Source: Massilia sp. 9I
Lineage (GTDB): Bacteria; Pseudomonadota; Gammaproteobacteria; Burkholderiales; Burkholderiaceae_D
Reading direction: 5' to 3'
Assembly: GCF_902506415.1 (NCBI RefSeq)
Contig: NZ_LR733275.1
Location: forward strand, 631,651-695,650
DNA: 64,000 nucleotides
In this document: positions 17,004 to 25,555 of the stretch, piece after piece
How the letters are laid out: each line of letters starts with the position of its first letter
Position numbering within the stretch: the stretch's first letter is position 1
The notes under the pieces: model-generated
Told to the model about the DNA's origin: nothing
The model's database searches: none
Seen by the model: only the letters and a program-made list of their open reading frames with translations
Made by a program: the position numbers and the translations under genes

Positions 17004-17891
17004 CTACGGCCCGCGCCGCTGCCGCACCCCTTCCAGCATCTCGCACAACTGCGCGGCCCCGTCGATCGCGCGTGGGCCCGGCCGCGTGAGCAGCTCGCCA
17101 TTCACGGTCAACAGATTCCCCCGCTTTACCGCCGTCATGGTCCGATACGGCTCCCACAGCTTCAGGCCAGGATTCGCCGGATCGTGGCGCTTGCCGGCCA
17201 TGATCGCTTCCGGATCGGCCGCCAGTACCGCTTCCAGGCTGACCTCCGGTGCCACCACCTTCAGCGCCCCGAACACGTTGCGCCCGCCGCAGGCGCGGAT
17301 CGCGTCGCTGGCGATCTGGGCGTCGTTGAGCGTGTACAGCGGCTGGTCCCAGATCTGGTAGAACACCGTGACCGGCGGGCGTTTGGCGTAGCGGCTTTCC
17401 AGCTCCGCCAGCCGGGTGCGCAGCGCGCCGGCGGCGCGGCTGGCCACCGGCTGCGCGCCCAGCAGCTGGCCGAGGCGCTCGATGTCGTCGGCCACCTGCC
17501 CCAGCCGGCGCGGCTCGCTGTGGAAGACCGGCACCCCGAGCGACTCGATCTGGGCGATCTGGCGCGCCGTGTTCCCCGTATGCCAGACCACGATCAGGTC
17601 GGGCTTCAGGGCCAGCACCCGCTCCATGTCGATCACGCTGTTGCTGCCGACCAGCGGGATCTTCCTGGCCGCTTCCGGGTAGTCGCTGTAATTCATGACG
17701 CCGACCACACGTTCGCCGCCGCCGGCCGCGAACAGCAGCTCGGTGGCATGCGGCGCCATGGAGATCACGCGCCGCGCCGGCTGCTGCACGGTGACGCGGC
17801 GGCCGGCATCGTCCACCACGCTGACCGCGGCCGTGCTACTTCCTGCCGCAAGGGCCAGTAGTAGCGAGAGCAAGGCTGCCGCGGCGCGCAT
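17004..17891 (-). CDS. btuF: Cobalamin-binding periplasmic protein BtuF-like
   Basis: A 295-residue substrate-binding protein of the BtuF/helical-backbone metal receptor class. It has a signal peptide (LLSLLLALAAGSSTAAV), then RRVISMAPHATELLFAAGG, the second-lobe lead VLALKPDLIVVWHTGN, and VFYQIWDQPLYTLND. Its ATG overlaps the btuB TGA by one base (TGATG), so the two are translationally coupled under one cobalamin riboswitch. BtuF would hand cobalamin or cobinamide from BtuB to an inner-membrane BtuCD, which is not in this window. No terminator is evident after the stop. Confidence 0.9.
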   Translation of the reverse strand: MRAAAALLSLLLALAAGSSTAAVSVVDDAGRRVTVQQPARRVISMAPHATELLFAAGGGERVVGVMNYSDYPEAARKIPLVGSNSVIDMERVLALKPDLIVVWHTGNTARQIAQIESLGVPVFHSEPRRLGQVADDIERLGQLLGAQPVASRAAGALRTRLAELESRYAKRPPVTVFYQIWDQPLYTLNDAQIASDAIRACGGRNVFGALKVVAPEVSLEAVLAADPEAIMAGKRHDPANPGLKLWEPYRTMTAVKRGNLLTVNGELLTRPGPRAIDGAAQLCEMLEGVRQRRGP

Positions 17892-19873
17892 CAGAAGTCG
17901 TAGCGCAGCGACAGCTTCAGCTGGCGGCCGTCGCTCGGGTAGATGCCCGAACGGCAGCCGAAGGCGTTGCTGTAGTACTGGCGGTCGGCCAGGTTGAGTG
18001 CGGTGATGGCCGCTTCCCAGCCATTCATCCGGTAGGCGTAGCGCGCGTCCAGGGTCGTGTACGACGGGATGCGGGCGCCGCAGCTGTTGGTGAAGTCGCT
18101 GCCGTAGCGCTGGCTGTCGACCCACTGGGCGCCGATGTCGGCATTGTGGCTGCCCTGGGTCCAGGCCAGGCGCAAGGTAGCGACGTTCTTCGGCACCAGC
18201 ACCATCTCGCGGCCGGCGTTGGGACCGGCGGTGAACTCGGCGTCCACGCGCTGCCACTGGCCGGTCAAGCGCAGGTCCTGGGTCAAGGCGTATTTGCCTT
18301 CCAGCTCGACGCCCTGGCGGCGGGTCGGGTCGAGGTTGGTGTTGGCGCCCCAGCCGATGGTCGGGTCGTAGAAGATTTCGTTTTGCAGGCGGTGGCGGAA
18401 CAGGCGCGCGGTGATCTGGCGGTCCATGCCGCCGGCGGTGACGCCCAGTTCGAGGTCGCGCGAGGTTTGCGGTGCCAGCACTTCCGGACCGGAGCGCAGG
18501 CTGTTCTCGTCGACGTTGGCGATGCGATAGCTGCGCCCGGCCTTGGCAAAGACGCTCACCTGCGGCAGCACGTCGATGCTGCCTTCCAGCGACCAGGCAT
18601 TGATCGACTGCTTGCGGTGTTCATTCAGCACCGGCGGGAAGGCCAGCGGGTCCGAGTAGTCCTTGGTGAAGCGCTCGTGGCGTCCGCCAATGGCCAGGCG
18701 CGCGTTGTGCGGTGCGTTCCACAGGATCTCGTTGCGCAGGTAGAAGGCCTTCGAATCCTGCTCGGCGTCGCCCAGCGAGAAATCGGAAGTCGTCTGGCGC
18801 TCCCAGCGCATGAAGTCCACGCCCGCGACCAGTTCGTTGCGCTTGTCGCCGAAGCTGGCGGTGTGGCGCACGCGTGGCGAGAACTGGGTCTGGCGGGCAG
18901 CATAGGCCGAGCGCGAAGCGACCTTGGTGGCGCCGCTCATGTAGAAGTAATTGGCCGTCACGTCGCGCTCGCGGCGCGACAGCTCGGCAGCCAGCTCGAG
19001 GCCGCCGATGCGGTGCTCGACGTAGGCGCTGACGCGGTCGGTATCGAGGGTGCCGAAATCGTCCGGGGTCAGGGTCTGGCGCGGGTCTGCGCGGAACTGG
19101 GCTTCGCTCAGCGAGCCGGGGAAGCGCGCGTCCTGTTCCGAGCGCTCGAAGCGCAGGCCGGCGCGGCCGGCGCCATAGTTGTATTGCACGCCGCCGCTGG
19201 CGGTCTTCTGCTTGAATTCGCTGTTCTTGCGATAGTTGTCGGTGCCGCGGTCGGCCAGCGCAAGGTCAAACGACAGCGGGCCGGCGCCGTGGCTGAGCGA
19301 AGCGCGCAGGTCGTGCGCATCGAAGCGGCCGGCTTCGGCAAACAGCGAACCGTGGGTGCCGCCTTGGACGCCGCGGCGCGTGATGATGTTGATCACGCCG
19401 CCTGTCGCGCCTTCGCCGTACAGAACGCTGCTGGCGCCGCGCTGGATCTCGATGCGCTCGACGGTATCGACCGGGATGCTCGACAGGACTGCATTGGTCA
19501 GCTCATTCTCGTTCAGGCGCACGCCGTCGACCAGGATCACCAGGTTCTGGGCGCTGTTCGAGCCGAAGCCGCGCAGGTCGAGTGCGAAGTCGGGCGAGGC
19601 GTCCAGGCTCTGGCGTCCGTAGACGCCGCCGACCTTGCGGATCGCCGCATTGACGTCGGTGGCGCCGGAGCGGCGGATATCCTCGGCGGTGATGACGGTG
19701 GCGCCGATCGGTGCGGCAGCGCTCTGGGCTGGGAAGCGGGCGCCGGTGACGACGATCGACGGCACGGATTCTTGCGCGACAGCGTTGGCGGCGAGGACGG
19801 ACAGCGACAGAGCGCAGGCCAGCGCGAGCGGCTTGATGGCCGGCGCGCTGCGTGGAACGACAGCAGATTTCAT
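17891..19873 (-). CDS. btuB: TonB-dependent cobalamin receptor BtuB-like
   Basis: A 660-residue TonB-dependent receptor. The start at 19873 follows the riboswitch; the frame open to 20239 is an artefact running through that RNA. After the signal peptide (ending NAVAQES) come a TonB box (SIVVTGARFP), a plug (TDVNAAIRKVGGVYGRQSL; IEIQRGASSVLYGEGATGGVINI) and a 22-strand-type barrel ending LKLSLRYDF. Control by an upstream cobalamin riboswitch and coupling to btuF identify the ligand class as corrinoids. A riboswitch-controlled receptor for a different corrinoid, rather than vitamin B12 itself, cannot be excluded. Confidence 0.92.
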   Translation of the reverse strand: MKSAVVPRSAPAIKPLALACALSLSVLAANAVAQESVPSIVVTGARFPAQSAAAPIGATVITAEDIRRSGATDVNAAIRKVGGVYGRQSLDASPDFALDLRGFGSNSAQNLVILVDGVRLNENELTNAVLSSIPVDTVERIEIQRGASSVLYGEGATGGVINIITRRGVQGGTHGSLFAEAGRFDAHDLRASLSHGAGPLSFDLALADRGTDNYRKNSEFKQKTASGGVQYNYGAGRAGLRFERSEQDARFPGSLSEAQFRADPRQTLTPDDFGTLDTDRVSAYVEHRIGGLELAAELSRRERDVTANYFYMSGATKVASRSAYAARQTQFSPRVRHTASFGDKRNELVAGVDFMRWERQTTSDFSLGDAEQDSKAFYLRNEILWNAPHNARLAIGGRHERFTKDYSDPLAFPPVLNEHRKQSINAWSLEGSIDVLPQVSVFAKAGRSYRIANVDENSLRSGPEVLAPQTSRDLELGVTAGGMDRQITARLFRHRLQNEIFYDPTIGWGANTNLDPTRRQGVELEGKYALTQDLRLTGQWQRVDAEFTAGPNAGREMVLVPKNVATLRLAWTQGSHNADIGAQWVDSQRYGSDFTNSCGARIPSYTTLDARYAYRMNGWEAAITALNLADRQYYSNAFGCRSGIYPSDGRQLKLSLRYDF

Positions 19874-19950
19874 GTTGGATGTTCTCGGTAATGGCACCGG
19901 CCTGCGTCCCCGCACGCCGGAGTTCAACGGAAGCGCGGGCGCTTCCACCT

Positions 19951-20255
19951 GTCTGGCCGGTATCCGGGCTCGCAAGACTGACCGCCCCACCTTCCTGCGC
20001 GTGATCGCACAGTGGTTATCGGAGCAGCCTGCCACATCCGCGCCTGACAGGACCCCCAGGGCAAGGCGCATCGTCGAAGACAGTACGTAAGTACGGCGAG
20101 ACGAATGCAACGCAGCCATGGGGGTCCTGTCAGGCGCGGGCGGCGCTTGTTGACCGTTGCGGGGGCAGCACATCTTGGCGCGGGCGCGTAGCGCCTTGGC
20201 CTCGTGTTTCCCGTTTAACTGCGCATGAGCAGAAGCCATGCGCGGGCACCAGAAC
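19951..20255 (-). ncRNA. Cobalamin riboswitch (with insertion) for btuB-btuF
   Basis: On the minus strand the conserved blocks occur in order: GGTGCCC near 20250, ACGGGAAA near 20212, GCTGCCCCCGCAACGGTCA at 20169-20151, CCACTGTG at 20015-20008, GGAAGGTGG...CAGTC at about 19994-19975, and the B12 box AGCCCGGATACCGGCC within 19972-19951. This is the cobalamin riboswitch consensus. A perfect TATAAT lies at 20268-20263, just upstream. The stretch between the CCCCGCAAC core and CCACTGTG is expanded by a 102-bp inverted-repeat element. Downstream, GGAAGCG/CGCTTCC (near 19928-19946) is a candidate expression-platform hairpin; cobalamin binding should repress btuB. Confidence 0.9.
20038..20139. repeat. 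102-bp inverted-repeat element inside the riboswitch
   Basis: Arms 20038-20058 and 20119-20139 are perfect 21-bp reverse complements (CCGCGCCTGACAGGACCCCC plus A). The 60-bp interior is itself partly self-complementary, centred on GTACGTAAGTAC and flanked by TCGTC/GACGA. It looks like a non-autonomous MITE/REP-type unit rather than part of the aptamer. No second copy is seen in this window. Confidence 0.75.
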
Positions 20256-20262
20256 GGGCGAG

Positions 20263-20354
20263 ATTATAACCTGACAAGCTTTTTGGGGATTCAGTCGCCA
20301 AATCCGTGCTTCTATCCCAAAAGCTTGGAAATTTGTAAAGCTTCTCGATATAGT
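20263..20354. promoter_or_regulatory. Divergent promoters and palindrome between btuB and the M1 peptidase gene
   Basis: Minus strand: TATAAT at 20268-20263 serves the btuB leader; its -35 is poor. Plus strand: TTGGAA at 20325-20330, 18 bases, TATAGT at 20349-20354 serves the peptidase. Between them an imperfect inverted repeat (AAGCTTTTTGGGGAT at 20276-20290 against ATCCCAAAAGCTT at 20314-20326) overlaps the plus-strand -35 and lies close to the minus-strand -35 region, as an operator would. Confidence 0.45.
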
Positions 20355-20392
20355 CGGGTTCATACCAGAACAACATCGACAGGGAGTCTTGC

Positions 20393-22609
20393 ATGAGGAT
20401 TCACGGAAGCCGGCAGCGCCTGCGCGCGCTGCTCGTTGCGGCATTGCTTGCGGCCGGCGCCGGCGCGGCCTGGTTCGCCCAGGCGGATGCGCCGCCGCCC
20501 GCCGCCACCCCTTCGCTGGACGGCATCGCCCTGGCGGCGCCCGACGCCGCCGCCGTGACGCTGCCCAGCAGTGCCGAGGCATGGGGCGGCATCCGCGGCG
20601 GCGACCAGCCGACGCTGTCCGACCGCGTGGTGAGCTATCGCATCGAAGCCACCCTCGATCCGGTCAAGCACGCGCTGAGCGGGCAGCAACAGCTCACCTG
20701 GCGCAACCGCAGCGCGGTCCCGGTACGCAGCGTCTACGTGCACCTCTACATGAACGCCTTCGAAGGCGAAGGCAGCACCTTCTTCACCGAGCAGCGCCGG
20801 CGCGGCGAGGGATTCCGGAGCGGGGTCGGCACCGGCGACGGCGAATGGGGCCACATCGCCCTGCGCAGCGTCAAGCAGGGTGGCGCCGCGGTGCCGTGGC
20901 GCTTCGTCCAGCCCGACGGGGGACCGGCCACCGACCACACGGTGGCGCGCCTCGACCTGCCCGCAGCGGTGGCGCCGGGAGCCAGCACGACGCTCGACAT
21001 GGCCTTCACCGCCCAGCTGCCGCGCGTGATCGCGCGCACCGGCTACTACGACAGCTTCCACCTGGTGGCCCAATGGTTCCCGAAGATCGCAGTGCTGGAA
21101 CTGCCGGGCGAACGTGGCGCGACCGCGCCGCGCTGGAACGCGCACGAATTCCACATGGAGTCCGAGTTCTACGCCGACTTCGGCAGCTATGACGTGAGCC
21201 TCACGGTGCCGAAGGCCTATACCGTCGGCGCCACCGGCGAACTGCAGGGCAAGCCGGTCGAGAAGAACGGCATGCTCACGCACCGCTACGTGCAGCACGA
21301 CGTGCACGATTTCGCCTGGACCGCCGACAAGCGCAGCGCCCGGCCGCTGGTCGAGACCTGGACCGGTCCGGGCAGCCCGAACGTGACAGTGCAGGTACTC
21401 TACCCGCCCGAGTTCGAAGCGAGCGCGCGGCCCGCGATGAAGGCGGCCAAGGATTCGCTGGCCTACTTCTCGCGCAATCTCGGCCCCTACCCCTACCGCA
21501 CGCTCACGGTGGTGATCCCGCCCTACAACGCGCAGGAAGCGGGCGGCATGGAATACCCGACCTTCGTCACCGCCTCCGGCTATGCCGAGGTGCCGCCGAA
21601 ATCGCTGCCGGAATTCGAGCTCGACGCAGTGACGATCCACGAGTTCGGGCATGGCTACTTCTACGGCATCCTGGCCAGCAACGAGTTCGAAGAGCCGATG
21701 CTCGACGAAGGCCTGACCGCCTTCTGGGAAGCCCGCATGATGCAGGGGCGCGCCCAAGCGGTGTATCCGGCGCCAGGCTTCCTGAAGCGGATCGGCATCG
21801 ACCCCGGATTCAACGCCTTCGACTTCAGCCGCCTGGCGGCGCCGCGCGAGCGCCCGGCCGATGCGCCCGGCCAGAACGCCTGGCAGCGCCTGCAGGGCAT
21901 CGGCCCGGTCTACGTGCGTACCGCCACCGTGATGCGCGACCTGGAACAGCGCATCGGCAGCGAAGCCATGGAGCGCGGCTTCAAGGAATACTACCGCCGC
22001 TGGAAGTTCCGCCACCCGAGCATCGCCGACCTGCGCGAGGCCCTGGCCGACGGCAGCGGCGAACGCGCCGCCGTCGAGGAGGTGTTCGCCCAGCAGGTGT
22101 ATGCCGTGGCCAAGGTCGACGACAAGCTGTTCCGCCTGACGAGCGAGGAAGAACTGCCGCTGGCCGGCACGCGCGACGTAAAAGGCGAGCGGATCGAAGC
22201 AACCCAGTCGGAGGTCGACGAGCGCATCGCCAAGCAGCGCGCGGACTGGAAGAAGGCCAACCCGAACGCCAAGAAAGGCGCAGGCCCCTTCCCCTGGCGC
22301 ACCGAGGTGACCGTGCGCCGCGACGGCGCCAGGGTGCCGCAGACCCTGGTGGTGCGCTTCGCCGACGGCAGCAGCGAGACCGTGGCGTGGAACGCCGCTT
22401 CGGCGGACGAAAAATGGCGCAGCTTCAGCTGGGTCAAGCCGGCGCGCGCCGTATCGGCCGAGCTGGACCCGCAGCGCAAGCACTACCTCGACCTCAACAA
22501 GCTCGACGACAGCCGCACCATCGAACCAAATCGCAGCGCTTCGACCCGCTGGGGCAGCGACGCCGCGGCCCTCATCCAATATCTCCTGTCCTTCATCGCC
22601 ACCGTATGA
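20393..22609 (+). CDS. M1-family (gluzincin) metallopeptidase, membrane-anchored or exported
   Basis: A 738-residue protein with an N-terminal hydrophobic signal/anchor (LLVAALLAAGAGAAWFAQA) and an M1 aminopeptidase core. The beta-saddle domain (LDPVKHALSGQQQLTWRN; VYVHLYMNAF) precedes the catalytic region. That region has AGGMEYPTFV in place of the usual GAMEN exopeptidase motif, the zinc motif HEFGHGYF at about residue 416, and the third ligand Glu in LDEGLTAFWE. GGGAG is 6 bases before the ATG. The stop overlaps the start of a multi-pass membrane protein (ATGA at 22606), so the two are translated together. This pairing suggests proteolysis at the inner membrane; substrates are unknown. Confidence 0.88.
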   Translation: MRIHGSRQRLRALLVAALLAAGAGAAWFAQADAPPPAATPSLDGIALAAPDAAAVTLPSSAEAWGGIRGGDQPTLSDRVVSYRIEATLDPVKHALSGQQQLTWRNRSAVPVRSVYVHLYMNAFEGEGSTFFTEQRRRGEGFRSGVGTGDGEWGHIALRSVKQGGAAVPWRFVQPDGGPATDHTVARLDLPAAVAPGASTTLDMAFTAQLPRVIARTGYYDSFHLVAQWFPKIAVLELPGERGATAPRWNAHEFHMESEFYADFGSYDVSLTVPKAYTVGATGELQGKPVEKNGMLTHRYVQHDVHDFAWTADKRSARPLVETWTGPGSPNVTVQVLYPPEFEASARPAMKAAKDSLAYFSRNLGPYPYRTLTVVIPPYNAQEAGGMEYPTFVTASGYAEVPPKSLPEFELDAVTIHEFGHGYFYGILASNEFEEPMLDEGLTAFWEARMMQGRAQAVYPAPGFLKRIGIDPGFNAFDFSRLAAPRERPADAPGQNAWQRLQGIGPVYVRTATVMRDLEQRIGSEAMERGFKEYYRRWKFRHPSIADLREALADGSGERAAVEEVFAQQVYAVAKVDDKLFRLTSEEELPLAGTRDVKGERIEATQSEVDERIAKQRADWKKANPNAKKGAGPFPWRTEVTVRRDGARVPQTLVVRFADGSSETVAWNAASADEKWRSFSWVKPARAVSAELDPQRKHYLDLNKLDDSRTIEPNRSASTRWGSDAAALIQYLLSFIATV

Positions 22610-23520
22610 CGACCACTGCTACCCTCGCACCGCAAACGGTGCACGCCTCCGGCCCCGCAAGCCGCCCGGGACTCCTGCCTGCGCTGCGCCCTGCCCTGCA
22701 ATGGCGCTTGATGCTGCTGTGGCTGGTGGCCCTGCTGCTGCCCACCCTGGTCGCCGCGCTGCCGGTATGGACCATGCTGGGCGCCGCATTCGACCGCACG
22801 GTGCAGGCCCCAAGCCTGGCCCAGCGCCTCGACCTGGTGGCCATCGCCGACCTCATCAGCCTGCATGGCCAGCACGCCTCGGCGCTGGCCGGCGGCGGCC
22901 TGGTGGCCCTGGTGATGACCCTGCTGTTGTCGCCGCTCCTGACCGGCGCCGCCATCAGCGCGGCGCGCGCCCCGGCGCCGCTCGGCTTCGCAGCGCTGGC
23001 AGCCGGCGGCGCGCACGAATACGGGCGTCTGCTGCGCATGCTGCTGTGGGCCATCGTGCCGCTCGGCCTGGCGGGCCTGGTCGGCAGTTTCGCCGCCGGG
23101 GCGGCAGACAACCATGCCGCCACCACGGCGCTCGCGTCCTCGGCCGACAATGCCGCCCTCGGCGCCACCCTGGTGGCCGGTCTGTTCCTGCTGCTGGCCC
23201 ATGCCACACTCGACGCCGGCCGCGCCGTACTGGCGCTCGACCGTCGCCGCAAGTCGGCGGTGCTGGCCTGGGCCGACGGCCTGCGGGTCCTGACGCGCCG
23301 GCCGCTGGCGGCTTTCGGGGTGTATTTCGGCATCACGCTGGCCGGACTGGCGCTGGCGGCCCTGCTGGCGGTGGCGCGCCTGAACGTCCCGGCGCTGGGC
23401 GCGGGCAGCTTCTTCGGCGGCCTGCTGCTGACCCAGCTGGCGGTGCTGGCGCTTGCCTGGATGCGCTGCGCACGCCTGTTCGCGCTGATGGAAGTGGCGC
23501 GGGGCGCCCGCGCACGCTGA
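22606..23520 (+). CDS. Multi-pass inner-membrane protein of unknown function
   Basis: A 304-residue, strongly hydrophobic protein with about six predicted membrane helices (for example LMLLWLVALLLPTLVAALPV, LLRMLLWAIVPLGLAGLVGS, AFGVYFGITLAGLALAALLA). A soluble stretch carries DRRRKSAVLAWADGLRVLTRRP on the cytoplasmic side. Its ATG overlaps the stop of the M1 peptidase gene. I do not recognise a family. The tight coupling suggests that it works with the peptidase as membrane partner or regulator. The frame extending upstream to 22387 is a shadow of the peptidase gene. Confidence 0.75.
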   Translation: MTTTATLAPQTVHASGPASRPGLLPALRPALQWRLMLLWLVALLLPTLVAALPVWTMLGAAFDRTVQAPSLAQRLDLVAIADLISLHGQHASALAGGGLVALVMTLLLSPLLTGAAISAARAPAPLGFAALAAGGAHEYGRLLRMLLWAIVPLGLAGLVGSFAAGAADNHAATTALASSADNAALGATLVAGLFLLLAHATLDAGRAVLALDRRRKSAVLAWADGLRVLTRRPLAAFGVYFGITLAGLALAALLAVARLNVPALGAGSFFGGLLLTQLAVLALAWMRCARLFALMEVARGARAR

Positions 23521-23570
23521 TTCCATCAATCGGCTACCATGGGTGCTTCACCTGCACCGACGGAGTACCC

Positions 23571-24371
23571 ATGCGCCTTCCCACCTATTTCGTTTCGCAC
23601 GGCGGCGGTCCGTGGCCGTGGATGAAGGACCAGGTCGGTTCTGCTTATGCCAAGCTCGAAGCCTCGCTGGCCGCCATCCGCCAGGCGCACGGCGATGCGG
23701 TACGTTCGGTGCTGGTCGTGAGCAGCCACTGGGAGACGCCCGGCTTCATGGTCTCGTCCGGGACCGCGCCTGGCATGATCTACGACTACGGCGGCTTCCC
23801 GCCCCATACCTACCGGATCCAGTACCCGGCGCCGGGCAACCCGGCGCTGGCCGAACGCGTCGCCGCCCTGCTTGGCGCCGGCGGCCACCCGGCCGGACTC
23901 GATCCGGCGCGCGGCTTCGACCACGGGACGTTTTCGATGCTGTATCCGGTCTATCCGGAGGCGAACATGCCGGTGGTGCAGCTGTCGCTGCGGCGCGACC
24001 TCGACCCGCTAGCCCACATTGAGGCCGGGCGCGCGCTGGCGCCGCTGCGCGATGAGGGCGTGCTGATCCTGGGCAGCGGGCTGTCCTTCCACAACCTGCG
24101 CCAGTTCGGCCCGGCCGGCGCTGCGGCCTCGAAGGCCTTCGACGGCTGGCTGCAGGAGACGATGGCGCTCGAGTCGCGCGAGCGCACGGCGGCCTTGCTA
24201 CGCTGGGAGACGGCGCCGGCGGCGCGGGCGGCGCATCCGCGCGAAGAGCACCTGCTGCCGCTGATGGTGGTGCACGGCGCCGCCGAACAGGAGCCGGCGG
24301 CGTGCGTGTATCACGAGGACGATTTCTTCGGGTCGCTGACGGTATCCAGCTTCCGATTTGGGGCTGCGTAA
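23571..24371 (+). CDS. Class III extradiol ring-cleavage dioxygenase, DODA/YgiD-like
   Basis: A 266-residue LigB-type dioxygenase. Iron ligands are expected in the N-terminal FVSHGGGPWPW, in VVSSHWETPGF, and in the C-terminal MVVHGAAEQE; the substrate loop has FDHGTFSMLYPVYPEA. Members include 4,5-DOPA dioxygenase and E. coli YgiD, which open catechol rings; the in vivo bacterial substrate is usually unknown. CGGAG precedes the ATG. It starts 50 bases after the membrane-protein gene on the same strand and is followed by a REP-like repeat, so it may or may not share that transcript. Confidence 0.9.
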   Translation: MRLPTYFVSHGGGPWPWMKDQVGSAYAKLEASLAAIRQAHGDAVRSVLVVSSHWETPGFMVSSGTAPGMIYDYGGFPPHTYRIQYPAPGNPALAERVAALLGAGGHPAGLDPARGFDHGTFSMLYPVYPEANMPVVQLSLRRDLDPLAHIEAGRALAPLRDEGVLILGSGLSFHNLRQFGPAGAAASKAFDGWLQETMALESRERTAALLRWETAPAARAAHPREEHLLPLMVVHGAAEQEPAACVYHEDDFFGSLTVSSFRFGAA

Positions 24372-24378
24372 TTTGAAC

Positions 24379-24406
24379 GCGTGGGCGGGAAATCCGCCCA
24401 CGCTAC
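24379..24406. repeat. Palindromic intergenic repeat, copy 2
   Basis: Same unit as at 6878-6905 (26 of 28 bases), with the inverted arms GTGGGCGGg / tCCGCCCAC and the CTAC tail. It lies between the convergent dioxygenase and YlqF genes, where it may also help end transcription, although no T-run follows. Confidence 0.7.
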
Positions 24407-24427
24407 AACCGCGACAAGGTTCCGGGT

Positions 24428-25375
24428 TTAGGTCCCGCGCTTGCCGCGCATGGCTTCTTCCGCCTTCAGCGCCGCCTTCTCTTCGGCGATGCGCGCCTTC
24501 TCCGCCACTTCGGCCGCGTGACGCGCCAGCGCCGCGGCGCGGGTCTCCGGCGTCTCGAGGCTGATACGTCCCAGCGCGCCGGTGCGGTAGTCGTGCAGCA
24601 GCACGTGCGCCGCCTTCTCGTAGTCGAATTCGCCGCCGCGCACGCGGAAACCGCGGCGCTGGGCCACGTTCTCGATCACGGCGATGCCGTCCAGGCCTTC
24701 GGTCTTGAAGCCGTAGCGCGCCGTGAGCAGCTGCGGATAACGCTCCAGCAGCAGAGTCGCTAGGAACTCCGCCACTTCTTCTTCGATCAGCGCGTTCGAA
24801 CCCACCGCGTGGCTGGCGGCCAGCATCAGGCCATCGCTCGCCATGGCGATCTTCGGCCACAGCATGCCCGGGGTGTCGACCAGCACGATGTGCTTGCCGA
24901 GGTAGAGCTTCTGCTGGGTCTTGGTCACGGCCGGCTCGTCGCCCACCTTGGCCACGCGTTTTTTCAGCAGCGCGTTCATCAGGGTCGATTTGCCGACGTT
25001 TGGAATCCCCATGATCATGATGCGCAGCGGCTTGGTCGGCACGCCGCGGTGCGGCGCCAGCGACTGGCAGATGTCCGGGATGCGCGCCACGTCGGCCGGC
25101 TTCTTGGTCGTCATCGGGTAGGCGGTCACGCCTTCCTGCGCATCGTAGAAGGCCTTCCAGGCCGCGGTGGCTACCGGGTCGGCCAAGTCGATCTTGTTCA
25201 GGATTTTCAGGCAGGGACGCTGGCGGAACTTGCGCAGCTCCTCCACCAGCGGGTTGCAGCTGGCCTCGGGCAGGCGGGCGTCGAGGACTTCGATCACCAG
25301 GTCGGTGTTCTCCATCTGCTCGGCGGCTTCCTTCTTGGCCGCGTTCATGTGCCCCGGGAACCATTGAATGGACAT
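24428..25375 (-). CDS. ylqF: Ribosome biogenesis GTPase YlqF/RbgA-like
   Basis: A 315-residue circularly permuted GTPase of the YlqF/RbgA family, which assists late 50S subunit assembly. The G motifs appear in permuted order: NKIDLAD (G4) first, then GIPNVGKST (G1) and VDTPGMLWP (G3). The N-terminus MSIQWFPGHMNAAKKE is the family signature. The C-terminal helical domain ends in a charged, lysine/alanine-rich tail. It stands alone, converging on the dioxygenase gene across a REP-like repeat, with a small membrane ORF divergent upstream. Confidence 0.93.
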   Translation of the reverse strand: MSIQWFPGHMNAAKKEAAEQMENTDLVIEVLDARLPEASCNPLVEELRKFRQRPCLKILNKIDLADPVATAAWKAFYDAQEGVTAYPMTTKKPADVARIPDICQSLAPHRGVPTKPLRIMIMGIPNVGKSTLMNALLKKRVAKVGDEPAVTKTQQKLYLGKHIVLVDTPGMLWPKIAMASDGLMLAASHAVGSNALIEEEVAEFLATLLLERYPQLLTARYGFKTEGLDGIAVIENVAQRRGFRVRGGEFDYEKAAHVLLHDYRTGALGRISLETPETRAAALARHAAEVAEKARIAEEKAALKAEEAMRGKRGT

Positions 25376-25555
25376 GCTTATGCTCTCTTAATCTTCGATC
25401 AGGGCGCTATTTTACGCTGCCACCTGGCTTGGCAAGAAACGGGCGAGGAAACAACACTTTCCCAAGCAAGTCTATTGACCCGCTGCAACGCATCGATGCG
25501 GCAGGGGAACAACAATGAGGTTTTCGCCCTCGCGAGCCGCCATTCGGAGAACCTC

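Noticed and set aside
18146..19891. 581-codon plus-strand frame opposite btuB
   Set aside because: Shadow of the receptor gene; low-complexity Ala/Gly/Arg product.
19874..20239. N-terminal extension of btuB to 20239
   Set aside because: It would translate through the cobalamin riboswitch; the start at 19873 gives a normal signal peptide.
20360..22579. 739-codon open frame on the minus strand opposite the M1 peptidase
   Set aside because: Exact antisense shadow of a gene with clear zinc motifs; the product is rich in His, Arg, Gly and Val without a recognisable fold, as expected from codon complement in high-GC DNA.
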